A stretch of DNA of 64,000 nucleotides. It comes from Streptomyces sp. F001 (GTDB lineage: Bacteria > Actinomycetota > Actinomycetes > Streptomycetales > Streptomycetaceae). Position numbers and translations under genes: made by a program. Location: assembly GCF_004187715.1 (NCBI RefSeq), contig NZ_QZWF01000012.1:130926-194925 (forward strand). The letters run 5' to 3'. Below, one piece after another: positions 8,517-16,888 of the stretch. The notes under the pieces were generated by a model. The model worked only from the letters and a program-made list of their open reading frames with translations. It made no database searches and had not been told where the DNA came from. Numbering within the stretch: position 1 is the stretch's first letter; every line of letters begins with the position of its first letter.

Positions 8517-10165
8517 CCCTCAGGAAGCGCGTCACGAAGGGCGGCGCGGCACGCCTCGGGCTCATCGCACTGCCCGTCGCGTTCTTCGCCGCCTTCTTCG
8601 CCTACCCGGTGGCTGCGATCGTCGCCCGCGGGCTGAAGACCGACGGGGGCTGGCAGCTCGGCAGGATCGCGGACGTCCTCACACAGTCGGACATCCGCCA
8701 TGTGCTGTGGTTCACCACCTGGCAGGCGCTCGCTTCGACCGCGCTGACGCTGCTGGTCGCGCTGCCCGGTGCGTATGTCTTCGCCCGCTTCGACTTCCCC
8801 GGCAAGCACCTCCTGCGGGCAGTGGTGACCGTGCCGTTCGTGCTGCCCACGGTGGTCGTCGGGTCGGCGTTCCTCGCGCTGGTCGGGCGTGGCGGGCTGC
8901 TCGACGAGCTGTGGGGCGTGCGGCTGGACACCACCGTGTGGGCGATCCTGCTGGCGCACGTCTTCTTCAACTACGCCGTCGTCGTACGGACGGTCGGCGG
9001 GCTCTGGGCGCAACTGGACCCCCGGCAGGAGGAGGCCGCCCGGATGCTCGGTGCCTCGCGGCTCTCCGCCTGGCGCACCGTGACCCTGCCCGCCCTCGCG
9101 CCCGCCGTGGCCGCCGCCGCGCTGATGGTCTTCCTGTTCACCTTCACCTCCTTCGGTGTGGTGCAGATCCTGGGCGGGCCGACCTTCTCGACCCTGGAAG
9201 TGGAGATCTACCGGCAGACCTCGGAGATCTTCGATCTGTCGACGGCCGCCGTCCTCACGATCATCCAGTTCCTGGCGGTGGGCGCCATCCTCGCCGTGCA
9301 CGCCTGGACCGTACGGCGACGGGAGACCGCCCTGCGCCTCGTGGACGCGTCCGTGACCGCGCGCAGGCCGCAGGGGGTGGGCCAGTGGGCGCTCCTTGCC
9401 GGTGTCCTCGCCTGTGTCGCCGGGCTGCTTCTGCTGCCGCTGGCCGTGCTGGTGCAGCGGTCGCTGGACGCGCCCGACTTCGCCTACTACCGGGCGCTGA
9501 CCAGTGAGGACGGCGGGACCTTCCTCGTCCCGCCGATCGATGCGATCGGCAATTCGCTCACCTACGCCGTCGTCGCCACCGCCATCGCCGTGCTGATCGG
9601 CGGCCTCGCGGCCGTGGCGCTGACCCGGAGGGATGCCGGGCGGTTCGTGCGCGGGTTCGACGCGCTGCTGATGCTGCCGCTGGGCGTGTCCGCCGTGACC
9701 GTGGGCTTCGGGTTCCTCATCGCCCTCGACGAACCGCCGCTGGATCTGCGCAGTTCATGGATCCTGGTGCCGCTCGCGCAGGCACTGGTCGGGGTCCCCT
9801 TCGTCGTACGGACCATGCTGCCCGTGCTGCGGGCCGTGGACGCGCGGCTGCGGGAGGCGGCGGCGGTGCTCGGGGCGTCGCCGTGGCGGGCATGGCGCGA
9901 GGTCGATCTGCCGATGGTGCGGCGGGCGCTGCTGGTCGCGGCCGGGTTCGCCTTCGCGGTGTCGCTCGGGGAGTTCGGCGCGACGGTCTTCATCGCGCGG
10001 CCGGACAACCCGACGCTGCCGGTCGCGGTGGCACGGCTGCTGGGGCGGCCCGGCGAGCTCAACTACGGGCAGGCGATGGCCCTTTCGACGATTCTCATGG
10101 TGGTGTGCGCGGTGGCGCTGCTGGTGCTGGAGCGGTTGCGGACCGACCGGACGGGGGAGTTCTGA
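8492..10165 (+). CDS. thiP: Thiamine ABC transporter permease (fused two-domain)
   Basis: Membrane component of the thiamine importer, about 557 aa with two BPD_transp_1 halves in tandem and about 12 membrane segments, like E. coli ThiP. Each half has an EAA loop (EEAARMLGASRLSAWRTVTLP and EAAAVLGASPWRAWREVDLP). The start is uncertain: GTG 8492 overlaps thiB by 25 bases and GTG 8480 is also possible; no clear ribosome site exists, so translation is probably coupled to thiB. The reading frame is open far upstream, but that part is antiparallel coding noise over thiB. It overlaps thiQ by one base. Confidence 0.92.
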   Translation: MDLARTEVALRKRVTKGGAARLGLIALPVAFFAAFFAYPVAAIVARGLKTDGGWQLGRIADVLTQSDIRHVLWFTTWQALASTALTLLVALPGAYVFARFDFPGKHLLRAVVTVPFVLPTVVVGSAFLALVGRGGLLDELWGVRLDTTVWAILLAHVFFNYAVVVRTVGGLWAQLDPRQEEAARMLGASRLSAWRTVTLPALAPAVAAAALMVFLFTFTSFGVVQILGGPTFSTLEVEIYRQTSEIFDLSTAAVLTIIQFLAVGAILAVHAWTVRRRETALRLVDASVTARRPQGVGQWALLAGVLACVAGLLLLPLAVLVQRSLDAPDFAYYRALTSEDGGTFLVPPIDAIGNSLTYAVVATAIAVLIGGLAAVALTRRDAGRFVRGFDALLMLPLGVSAVTVGFGFLIALDEPPLDLRSSWILVPLAQALVGVPFVVRTMLPVLRAVDARLREAAAVLGASPWRAWREVDLPMVRRALLVAAGFAFAVSLGEFGATVFIARPDNPTLPVAVARLLGRPGELNYGQAMALSTILMVVCAVALLVLERLRTDRTGEF

Positions 10166-11184
10166 TGCTGCTGAGCCTCGAGGGTGCGACCGTACGGTTC
10201 GGCGGGCGGGCTGCGCTCGACCGCGTCGACCTGGGCGTCGCCGAGCACGAGGTGGTGTGCGTGCTCGGGCCGAGTGGCAGTGGCAAGTCGACGCTGCTGC
10301 GGGCGGTCGCCGGGCTGCAGCCGCTGCATGCCGGACGGGTGGTGCTCGACGGACGGAACCAGGCGGGCGTGCCCGCTCACAAACGGGGCGTGGGGCTGAT
10401 GTTCCAGGACCATCAGCTGTTCCCGCAACGGGATGTGGGCGGCAACGTGGCGTTCGGGCTGCGGATGCACGGGGCGTCGAAGCGGCAACAGGACGAGCAC
10501 GTACGGGAGTTGCTGGAGCTCGTCGGGCTGCCGGGTGCCGCGCGCCGGGCCGTCGCCGCGCTGTCCGGGGGTGAGCAGCAGCGGGTTGCGTTGGCCCGGG
10601 CGCTGGCGCCGCGGCCACGGCTGCTCATGCTGGACGAGCCGCTCGGCCAGCTGGACCGGTCGCTGCGGGAACGGTTGGTGGTCGAACTGCGGGAACTGTT
10701 CGGCCGGTTGGGGACGACCGTGCTCGCGGTGACGCACGACCAGGGTGAGGCCTTCGCGCTCGCCGACCGGGTGGTCGTGATGCGGGAGGGGCGGATCGCG
10801 CAGTCCGGTACGCCGCTCGAGGTGTGGCAGCGGCCGGCGGACGAGTTCGTGGCCCGCTTCCTGGGCTTCGACAACGTGGTCGCGGCGACGGTGAGCGGAC
10901 AGGCCGCGGACACGCCGTGGGGCAAGCTGCCGGTGCCCGAGGAGGCGGCGCAGGGGGCGGGCACGGTCCTCGTACGGCCCGCCGGTGTGCGCCTCGTGCC
11001 GGCCGATGCCGGGCTGCGCTGCACGGTGGCCGCGCGCACGTTCAAGGGCACCCATGTCGCCGTACATCTGCAGCCCGAGGGCGCCCCGCGGCTTGAGGCG
11101 GCGTGTGCGCTGCGGGAGGCGCCGGAGGTGGGGGACGCGGTCGGGGTCGAGTTCGACGTGGCCGAAATCGTCGTGCTCCCGTGA
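10165..11184 (+). CDS. thiQ: Thiamine ABC transporter ATP-binding protein
   Basis: ATPase energising ThiBP. It is 339 aa from the ATG at 10165 (TGATG overlap with thiP). Walker A is GPSGSGKST, the Q-loop is in FQDHQLFPQ, the signature is LSGGEQQR, Walker B is LLMLDEPLGQLD and the H-loop is VTHDQGEAF. It is about 100 residues longer than E. coli ThiQ because of a C-terminal TOBE-like regulatory region (VRPAGVRLVPADAG...). It is the last gene of the riboswitch-controlled operon. Confidence 0.92.
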   Translation: MLLSLEGATVRFGGRAALDRVDLGVAEHEVVCVLGPSGSGKSTLLRAVAGLQPLHAGRVVLDGRNQAGVPAHKRGVGLMFQDHQLFPQRDVGGNVAFGLRMHGASKRQQDEHVRELLELVGLPGAARRAVAALSGGEQQRVALARALAPRPRLLMLDEPLGQLDRSLRERLVVELRELFGRLGTTVLAVTHDQGEAFALADRVVVMREGRIAQSGTPLEVWQRPADEFVARFLGFDNVVAATVSGQAADTPWGKLPVPEEAAQGAGTVLVRPAGVRLVPADAGLRCTVAARTFKGTHVAVHLQPEGAPRLEAACALREAPEVGDAVGVEFDVAEIVVLP

Positions 11185-11209
11185 TCGACCGCACCGTAGG
11201 GTGCCGCCC

Positions 11210-12007
11210 ATGACGCACCTCGCACACGACCGGTACTGCGACGAAATCGCCCACCAGATATGGTTGCTGAGGTCCGTGGTGACCTCCGGAGCCGATCTGT
11301 CCGCCACCGTGCCGACCTGCCCCGACTGGTCCCTGGAGCAGCTCGTACGGCATGTGGGCCGCTCCCTGCGCTGGGTGGAGCTGCTGGTGCGCACCCGGTC
11401 CGCGGAGGACATCCCGGAGGATCAGGTACCGGGTGGCGAAGGGCCGAAGACCGAGGGGGACGCGGCCGCGCTGGACGCCTGGCTGGCCGAGAGCGGCGAC
11501 ATGCTCGTCGGCACCCTGCGGGAGGCCGGGCCGGACGCCGAGGTGTGGGGTTGGGCCGGGATCCTCGACGCCGGCTTCTGGGCCCGTCGGATGACCCACG
11601 AGGTCACCGTCCACCGTGCCGACGCCACACTCGCCGCGAAACTGCCGTACGACGTCGCGCCCGACGTGGCCGTGGACGCGATCGACGAGTGGCTGCAGAT
11701 CGTCGAGTTCGTCCAGCGGACGGCTCCGCACGACTCGGCACGGGAGTTGCGTGGCCCGGGTCGGAGCATCCATCTGCACGCTACGGACACCGAGCCTCGG
11801 CTGAACGCCGAGTGGTTGATCGAGCTCACCGAGGACGGGCTCGGCTGGCGGCGCGGACACGAGAAGGCGACGGTCGCGCTGCGCGGCCCGCTCACCTCCG
11901 TACTGCTCGCCTTCTACCGCCGGCTGCCGCTGGACAGCCCCGAGGTGGAGGTCCTGGGGCAGCGGGAGTTGCTGGAGTTCTGGCTGGAGCGGGCGACGTT
12001 CGGCTGA
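11210..12007 (+). CDS. Mycothiol-dependent maleylpyruvate isomerase family protein
   Basis: 265 aa from the ATG at 11210, 25 bases after thiQ. It has the DinB/MDMPI N-terminal four-helix region with the typical CPDWSLEQLVRHVG motif, and the second conserved motif MTHEVTVHRADA near residue 125, whose His residues are the metal ligands in this family. Members carry out mycothiol-dependent chemistry such as isomerisation; most Streptomyces paralogues have no known substrate. It could be transcribed with the thi operon, but a link to thiamine is not implied. Confidence 0.85.
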   Translation: MTHLAHDRYCDEIAHQIWLLRSVVTSGADLSATVPTCPDWSLEQLVRHVGRSLRWVELLVRTRSAEDIPEDQVPGGEGPKTEGDAAALDAWLAESGDMLVGTLREAGPDAEVWGWAGILDAGFWARRMTHEVTVHRADATLAAKLPYDVAPDVAVDAIDEWLQIVEFVQRTAPHDSARELRGPGRSIHLHATDTEPRLNAEWLIELTEDGLGWRRGHEKATVALRGPLTSVLLAFYRRLPLDSPEVEVLGQRELLEFWLERATFG

Positions 12008-12010
12008 GAC

Positions 12011-12048
12011 GGCTGTGGCCCGCCCCGGGAACGGGACGGGCCACAGCC
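12011..12048. terminator. Bidirectional terminator between convergent genes
   Basis: GGCTGTGGCCCG (12011-12022) pairs perfectly with CGGGCCACAGCC (12037-12048), with an inner CCCG/CGGG stem. It sits between the stops of the MDMPI-like gene and the leftward LAETG gene. Confidence 0.88.
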
Positions 12049-12067
12049 GGTCGGGCCGGGCGGAGGA

Positions 12068-12772
12068 TCAGCGGTCGCTGCTCGCCCCGCGGCGGCGCAT
12101 GCCGAAGAACACCGCGCCGCCGCCGACGGCGACCAGGGCGGCCGCGATGCCGGCGATCAGACCGGTGTTGGAGCCGGCGCCGGTCTCGGCGAGGTTGGAG
12201 TCGCCGGCACCGGCCGCGGGCGACGGAGCGTTGCTCGCGGTGTCCGCGGGCGCGCTGCTGCCGTCCTCCGAGGCCGACGGGGTCGGGGTGTCGGACTCGG
12301 CCGGGGCCGACGGGGTCGCCGACTCCGACGGCGCCTCGGACGGGGTCGGGGTGGGGCTCGGGGTCTCCTCGGTCGTGCAGGCGGTGGCCGGCGTGACCAG
12401 GTTCGGCTTGATGTCCTCGTCGACCTGGTTGCCGGCCTTGACGTGGATGCGGTACGTCGCGCCCGGCTTCCAGTCCTCGGCGAAGGTGATCGTGACACCT
12501 TCGCGGGAGCCCTTGACCACCTGCTTGCCGACGAGCCGCTCGTCGGCCCCGTTGTTCTCGAGGTAGACGGAGACGGTCGCCGGGGTGCCGGCCGGGTCCT
12601 TGTCGGTGACCGTGATGACGCCCTTGGTGCCGTCGCACTCGGCCGCGGCCGAGAACTCACTGATGTGGCAGGCGAGCGCGTTGCCCGCGGCGCCGAGCGC
12701 GAGCGCGGCAGAGGCGGAGACGACTCCGAGGATGCGCACGGAACGGCGTGCGTTACGGCGAGTTATGGACAC
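12068..12772 (-). CDS. LAETG-motif sortase-anchored surface protein
   Basis: 234-aa cell-wall-attached protein from the GTG at 12772 (AAGGA ribosome site). The signal peptide covers residues 1-34 (cleavage near NALA). A small Cys-containing Ig-like domain (residues 35-132) is followed by a Pro/Ser/Thr/Glu-rich wall-spanning region (134-190). The sorting signal is LAETG at residues 194-198, a membrane segment at 203-224 and a positive tail MRRRGASSDR. LAxTG is the motif used by class E sortases of Streptomyces, and anchors the protein to peptidoglycan. The ligand or function is unknown. It has its own promoter at 12870-12897. Confidence 0.9.
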   Translation of the reverse strand: MSITRRNARRSVRILGVVSASAALALGAAGNALACHISEFSAAAECDGTKGVITVTDKDPAGTPATVSVYLENNGADERLVGKQVVKGSREGVTITFAEDWKPGATYRIHVKAGNQVDEDIKPNLVTPATACTTEETPSPTPTPSEAPSESATPSAPAESDTPTPSASEDGSSAPADTASNAPSPAAGAGDSNLAETGAGSNTGLIAGIAAALVAVGGGAVFFGMRRRGASSDR

Positions 12773-12869
12773 GTTTGTCCTTCATGGGATGCGCGTAATG
12801 CGGGGGGTTTGAGGGGGAGATGAGGCGACAGCGTTTGCCGATGCTCACCACCCCCAGGAGACTCACAGG

Positions 12870-12897
12870 TTTATAAGCGCTCCATAAGGAGTGTCAA
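12870..12897 (-). promoter_or_regulatory. Strong housekeeping-type promoter for the LAETG gene
   Basis: Read leftward: TTGACA (-35, 12892-12897), 16-base spacer, TATAAA (-10, 12870-12875). This is a near-consensus sigma-70/HrdB promoter in an otherwise GC-rich genome. It gives a leader of about 90 bases before the GTG at 12772. Confidence 0.75.
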
Positions 12898-12935
12898 TCC
12901 GTCTGCACATCATGACGATTGGCTTTGCCCGCTTA

Positions 12936-14063
12936 TTAACCGCCGAGACGTTTCAACGCCGCCGGAGCCTCCTCGATTCCGTCGACCAGGGCGATCCGGG
13001 CCTCCATCGAACGCTCCCGCGCGAGCGCCCGGAGCAGCGGCCATGTCGGCAGCTTCTCCGTCCAGTGGGCGCGGTTCACCAGGACCATGGGGGTGGGTTC
13101 GCCGCGGGACTCGTAGTAGTTGGGGGTGGCGTTGTCGAATATCTCCTGCACGGTGCCGGCGGCGCCCGGCAGGAAGACCACGCCCGCGGTGCAGCGGGCC
13201 AGCAGGCCGTCCTCGCGGGTCGCGTTGGCGAAGTACTTGGCGATGTGCGCGGCGAACGGGTTCGGCGGCTCGTGGCCGTAGAACCAGGTGGGGATGCCGA
13301 CGGAGGGGCCGCCGTCCGGCCAGCGGCCGCGCACCTCGAAGGCGGCGCGTGCCCAGTCGGTGATCGACGGGGTGAACTTCGGTGCCTTGGCGAGGAGTTG
13401 GAGGGCGTCCACGAGCATCTCGTCGCCGTACGGAGCGGCGTACGCGCCGAGGTTCGCCGCCTCCATCGCGCCGGGGCCGCCGCCGGTCGCGACGGTGAAG
13501 CCCGCGCGGGCCAGCTCCCGCCCGAGGCGGGCCGCGCCCGCGTAGGCCTCCGTGCCGCGAGCCATCGCGTGACCGCCCATGACGCCCACCACGCGGGCGC
13601 CGACGAGGAGTTCGTCCAGCGCGTCGGAGACGGCGTCGTCGTGGACCGCGCGCAGCATGGACGCGAAGACGTCGCCGTCTGCCTTCGTCTCCTGGAGCCA
13701 GGCGTACGACAGGGCGTCCGGCGTGGCCTCGTAGCCCTGGTCGAGCGAGTCGAACAGTTCGTCGGGGGTGTAGACGAAGCTGCGGTACGGGTCGAAGGGG
13801 AGGTCCGGGACGGGCGGGAAGACCAGGGCGCCGGCGGCGCGCACCCGGGTGGCCGCCGACTCGTCCATCGGACAGCCGAGGAAGACGGCGCCCTTGGTAT
13901 CGACGGACAGCAGTGTGTCCGTACGGTCCGTCAGGTCGACGGCCTGGATCCGGAAGTGGGCGAGGGTCCCCTGTGCGACGACCTCGTCGAACTCGGCGAG
14001 GGACTCGATCTCGCGGTCGTGGGAGGCGGTGTGGGGCGCGTGGGCGGGTGGTGTCGGCTGCAC
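12936..14063 (-). CDS. LOG-family (lysine decarboxylase-like) Rossmann protein
   Basis: 375 aa. The central Rossmann region shows GVMGGHAMARGT and ATGGGPGAMEAANLGAYA, the phosphate-binding motif of LOG/TIGR00725 proteins. The second motif is VFLPGAAGTVQEIF, where most LOG enzymes have PGGxGTxxE, so one Gly is replaced by Ala. Typical LOG enzymes hydrolyse cytokinin-type nucleoside monophosphates. This one is longer, with an N-terminal domain of about 130 residues, and its substrate is unknown. It follows the VOC gene by 26 bases on the same strand. Confidence 0.85.
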   Translation of the reverse strand: MQPTPPAHAPHTASHDREIESLAEFDEVVAQGTLAHFRIQAVDLTDRTDTLLSVDTKGAVFLGCPMDESAATRVRAAGALVFPPVPDLPFDPYRSFVYTPDELFDSLDQGYEATPDALSYAWLQETKADGDVFASMLRAVHDDAVSDALDELLVGARVVGVMGGHAMARGTEAYAGAARLGRELARAGFTVATGGGPGAMEAANLGAYAAPYGDEMLVDALQLLAKAPKFTPSITDWARAAFEVRGRWPDGGPSVGIPTWFYGHEPPNPFAAHIAKYFANATREDGLLARCTAGVVFLPGAAGTVQEIFDNATPNYYESRGEPTPMVLVNRAHWTEKLPTWPLLRALARERSMEARIALVDGIEEAPAALKRLGG

Positions 14064-14089
14064 CCGCCCATGCTAGGCATGCCTGCGGC

Positions 14090-14497
14090 TCAGCCCTCGA
14101 CGGCCGCCGGGTCCATCCACATGACCTCCCAGGTGTGGCCGTCCAGGTCGTCGAAGGCGCGGCCGTACATGAAGCCGTGGTCCTGGACCTGGTCCGACGC
14201 CGTGCCGCCCGCCGCCACCGCCTTCTCGACCAACTCGTCGACCTTCTCGCGGCTTTCGGCGCTCAGACAGATCAGCACCTCGCTGGTCCTCGTGGCGTCC
14301 GCGATCTCCTTCTTCGTGAACGTCGCGTAGAACGGTTTGGTGAGCAGCATCGCGACGATCGTGTCGCTGATCACGACGGATGCCGCGTTCTCGTCGCTGA
14401 ACTGCGGGTTGAGCGTGTAGCCGAGCTCCGTGAAGAACTTCTTCGAGGCGTCGAGGTCGTTCACGGGCAGGTTCACGAAGATCATCTGCTGGTACAT
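14090..14497 (-). CDS. VOC (glyoxalase/bleomycin-resistance-fold) protein
   Basis: 135 aa from the ATG at 14497, which has a GGGAGAG ribosome site; an ATG at 14563 is out of range of any site. The vicinal-oxygen-chelate fold is seen in IFVNLPVNDLDASKKFFTELGY at the start and FDDLDGHTWEVMWMDP at the end. It is of the PhnB/SgaA-type glyoxalase-like group. The first metal ligand position (usually His) is not obvious, so it may not be a true glyoxalase. It is probably cotranscribed with the LOG gene. Confidence 0.88.
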   Translation of the reverse strand: MYQQMIFVNLPVNDLDASKKFFTELGYTLNPQFSDENAASVVISDTIVAMLLTKPFYATFTKKEIADATRTSEVLICLSAESREKVDELVEKAVAAGGTASDQVQDHGFMYGRAFDDLDGHTWEVMWMDPAAVEG

Positions 14498-14595
14498 GTG
14501 TGGTCTCTCCCATCGGGCTTGTGCCGTTCGGTGGGGTAGACCCGAGGGCCGTCGGAAACTCATCGGCGGTCGGAGAATTTTTTTCCGTACGAGCT

Positions 14596-15977
14596 TCAGC
14601 GGGCCAGTGGCCGGGCCGCTAGCTCGGCGACGAACACGGCCAGCGGGCCGAACACCGCGAGGAGGGCGCCGGCGCGGAGGGCGGCGGCGCCGCGCAGCAT
14701 CGTGGCCGGGGCGCCGAGGCGCAGCAGGGCGGCGGTGGTGTCGGCGCGGGCGTGCTTGGCCTCGACGGCGGTGGTGAGCAGGGTGGCGAGCGTGCAGCCC
14801 GCGACGAGGAGGACGCCGAGGGTCGTCAGCGGGCCGAAGGCCGGGCCGTCCGGGTCCTGCAGGGTGGCCACGGCGTACGCGGCGGACCCGGCCGCGCAGA
14901 CGACGCCGACGGGACGGCCGAGGCGGGTGGCTTCCTCCATGAGGACGCGGCCGGCGAGGAGGCGCACGGCGCCGGGGCGGGCTGCCTGGAGGAGGTGGCC
15001 GCAGAGGTGGGTGAGGCCTGGGCCGGCCAGGGTCAGGCCCAGGGCGGCCAGGGCCCAGCCGAGGAGCAGGCCCAGGGGACCGCTGGGTGGGCTGCCGGGC
15101 ATGGAGAGACCGGTGGTGCTGGTGTGGGCGGCGTAGGCCTCTGCGGCCAGGCCTGCGGCGAGGGTGGCGATTCCCCAGGGGAGGGTGGCGGTGGGGTGGG
15201 GTGGGGTGCGGGTGGGGGTGGGTGCGGTCGGGGCGGGGGTATCAGGCGCCCAGTGTGCGGCTGAGGGGTCGGTCGCGCTGCCGGCGCTTGCGGGATGCCT
15301 CCTCCAGAGGGGGGACCCCAGCGCCCACCCTCCCCACTCTCGGCTTCTCCCCCATTCTCGGCTTCGCTCGAGCGGGGACCCCATGAGCGGGGGGACCCCA
15401 TCGCCCCATCGGCGCGACTGCCCGCGGTGGCGCGGGCTGGGCGGGGTGGGCGGGACGGGCGACGCGGCTCTCTGGGGCGTAGGACCAGGGCGACCGACAG
15501 GGACGCGGCTGCCGGGACCAGGGTGAGGAGGGTCAGGGTTGCGGGGAGGGGGAGTGGGGTGCCCGCGGCGAGGAACTCGGTCGCCGCTCCGTCGAAGGGC
15601 ATGCCCGTGAGGTCGCCGCGCAGGTGGAGGAAGAACAGCAGGGCCAGCATCGAGCCGAGGGCCGTGGACAGGGCCGTCGTCGTGGCCGAGAAGGCCATCT
15701 GGCGGGCCGGGCCGAGGCCGATCGCCGAGAGGCCGTCGCGCGGCCGGGTGCAGGGATCGGTGCGGGCGACGGCCACCGCGAAGTGGACCGTGGCGGCCGC
15801 CGGCACGGCACACCAGGCCAGACGGAGGACGGATGCGGCCGGCGTGTCCGGGTGGCTCATCGCGTGGCCGAGGGTGCACAGCAGGAGGAAACCGGTCCCG
15901 GCCGATGCCGCAGCCACCAGGAGACGGCGCAGCTGGACGGCCGGGTGGGCGCGGCGGGTCAGACGGAGAGCGAGCAC
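14596..15977 (-). pseudogene. ABC-transporter permease, frame-disrupted across a dispersed repeat
   Basis: The N-terminal half (from GTG 15977, MLALRLTRRAHPAVQLRR, four membrane segments, through about 15450) and the C-terminal half (about 15250 to 14596, five membrane segments including LGLLLGWALAALGLTLAG) are in different frames. Both halves look like good coding sequence and each lacks the other. The change lies within the GC-rich repeat at 15299-15402. It follows and overlaps the ATPase gene by 19 bases, so the pair formed an export or MacB/FtsX-like ABC system without a large extracellular domain. It is either a decayed gene, an insertion that shifted frame, or an assembly error. Confidence 0.7.
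15299..15402. repeat. Dispersed Streptomyces GC-rich repeat cluster
   Basis: It contains two copies of TCTCGGCTTC, the palindromic CTCGAG core in CTTCGCTCGAGCGG, and two copies of GGGGACCCCAT in tandem. I recognise this kind of sequence as a repeat scattered through Streptomyces genomes, usually between genes. Here it lies inside the permease reading frame. Confidence 0.65.
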
Positions 15978-16699
15978 GCCGCCCGGCCTTCCGCCTCGGG
16001 GACCGGCGGCAGGTGCACGGTGTTCACGCGCCGCCCGTCGAGCAGGGAGACCGTGCGGTCGGCGAGCGCCGCGGTCTCCGGGTCATGGGTGGCCAGGACC
16101 ACGGTGATGCCGTGCGAGCGGGCCGCCGTGGTGAGCGTACGCAGCACGTGCCCGCGGTCGGCGCGGTGCAGCGGGGCGGTGGGCTCGTCGGCGAACAGGA
16201 CCGTCGGGGAGGGGGCCAGCGCACGGGCGATGCAGACCCGCTGCCGCTCGGCCTGACGCAGTTGGTGCAGGCGCCTGCGGGCGCTGTCGCCGACATCGAG
16301 ACGCTCCAGCCACTCCAGGGCGATCTTCTTGGCCCGTCGGCGGCTGGTGCCGCGCAGCATCAGGGGGAGCGCGGCGTTCTCCCAGACGTTCAGCTCGGGG
16401 ACCAGGACGGGGGCCGGGTCGATCCAGCCGAAGCGGTCGCGGCGCATCCGTTCCCGGGCGAGGGGGCCCATCCTGTGCACAGGGATGCTGTTGAACCACA
16501 CCTCGCCGCTCCCGGCCCGCAGCAGTCCGGACAGACAGCCCAGAAGCGTGCTCTTGCCGCTGCCGCGCGGGCCGCTGACGGCGAGGATCTCGCCCTCCTG
16601 GACGCCGAGCGAGACGCCTTGCAGCGCAGGGGAGCCGTCGTGGTGCTGGAAATGCAGGGCGCGTGCCCAGAGCACGTCGTTGTCCGGCGGGGCCACCAT
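15959..16699 (-). CDS. ABC transporter ATP-binding protein with degenerate signature motif
   Basis: 246 aa from the ATG at 16699 (GAGGAG-type site upstream); an in-frame ATG at 16783 is less likely. Walker A is GPRGSGKST, Walker B is VLFADEPTAPL and the H-loop is LATHDPET. The ABC signature is LRQAERQR instead of LSGGQxQR, so one composite ATP site is probably weakened. It is of the LolD/MacB type. It overlaps the downstream permease. Its own start is clear of the aminotransferase terminator at 16821-16863. Confidence 0.9.
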   Translation of the reverse strand: MVAPPDNDVLWARALHFQHHDGSPALQGVSLGVQEGEILAVSGPRGSGKSTLLGCLSGLLRAGSGEVWFNSIPVHRMGPLARERMRRDRFGWIDPAPVLVPELNVWENAALPLMLRGTSRRRAKKIALEWLERLDVGDSARRRLHQLRQAERQRVCIARALAPSPTVLFADEPTAPLHRADRGHVLRTLTTAARSHGITVVLATHDPETAALADRTVSLLDGRRVNTVHLPPVPEAEGRAACSLSV

Positions 16700-16820
16700 G
16701 GGCGTACTCCTCAGTTGATCCGCTTTCCTGTGCCAAGTCCCCCAAGCGGGGGAACGAAGGCTGGGCCGATCGGTCACTGGCACGCTAGGTACTCAAAGGA
16801 GCCGGGCCGGACAGCACACA

Positions 16821-16863
16821 GCCCCGGGCCGCCGTTTCTCACTCGAACGGACGGCACCGGGGC
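16821..16863 (-). terminator. Terminator for the aminotransferase gene
   Basis: GCCCCGG (16821-16827) pairs with CCGGGGC (16857-16863), with inner CCGTT/AACGG pairing, 26 bases beyond the leftward aminotransferase stop. Confidence 0.7.
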
Positions 16864-16888
16864 CGTAGTTGATCACAGCGTCAGTTGA

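Noticed and set aside
12891..14330. 479-codon plus-strand open frame over the LOG gene
   Set aside because: Mirror of the LOG and VOC genes; no ribosome site and no recognisable domain.
15299..15402. CRISPR array
   Set aside because: Repeats are short, uneven and without spacers.
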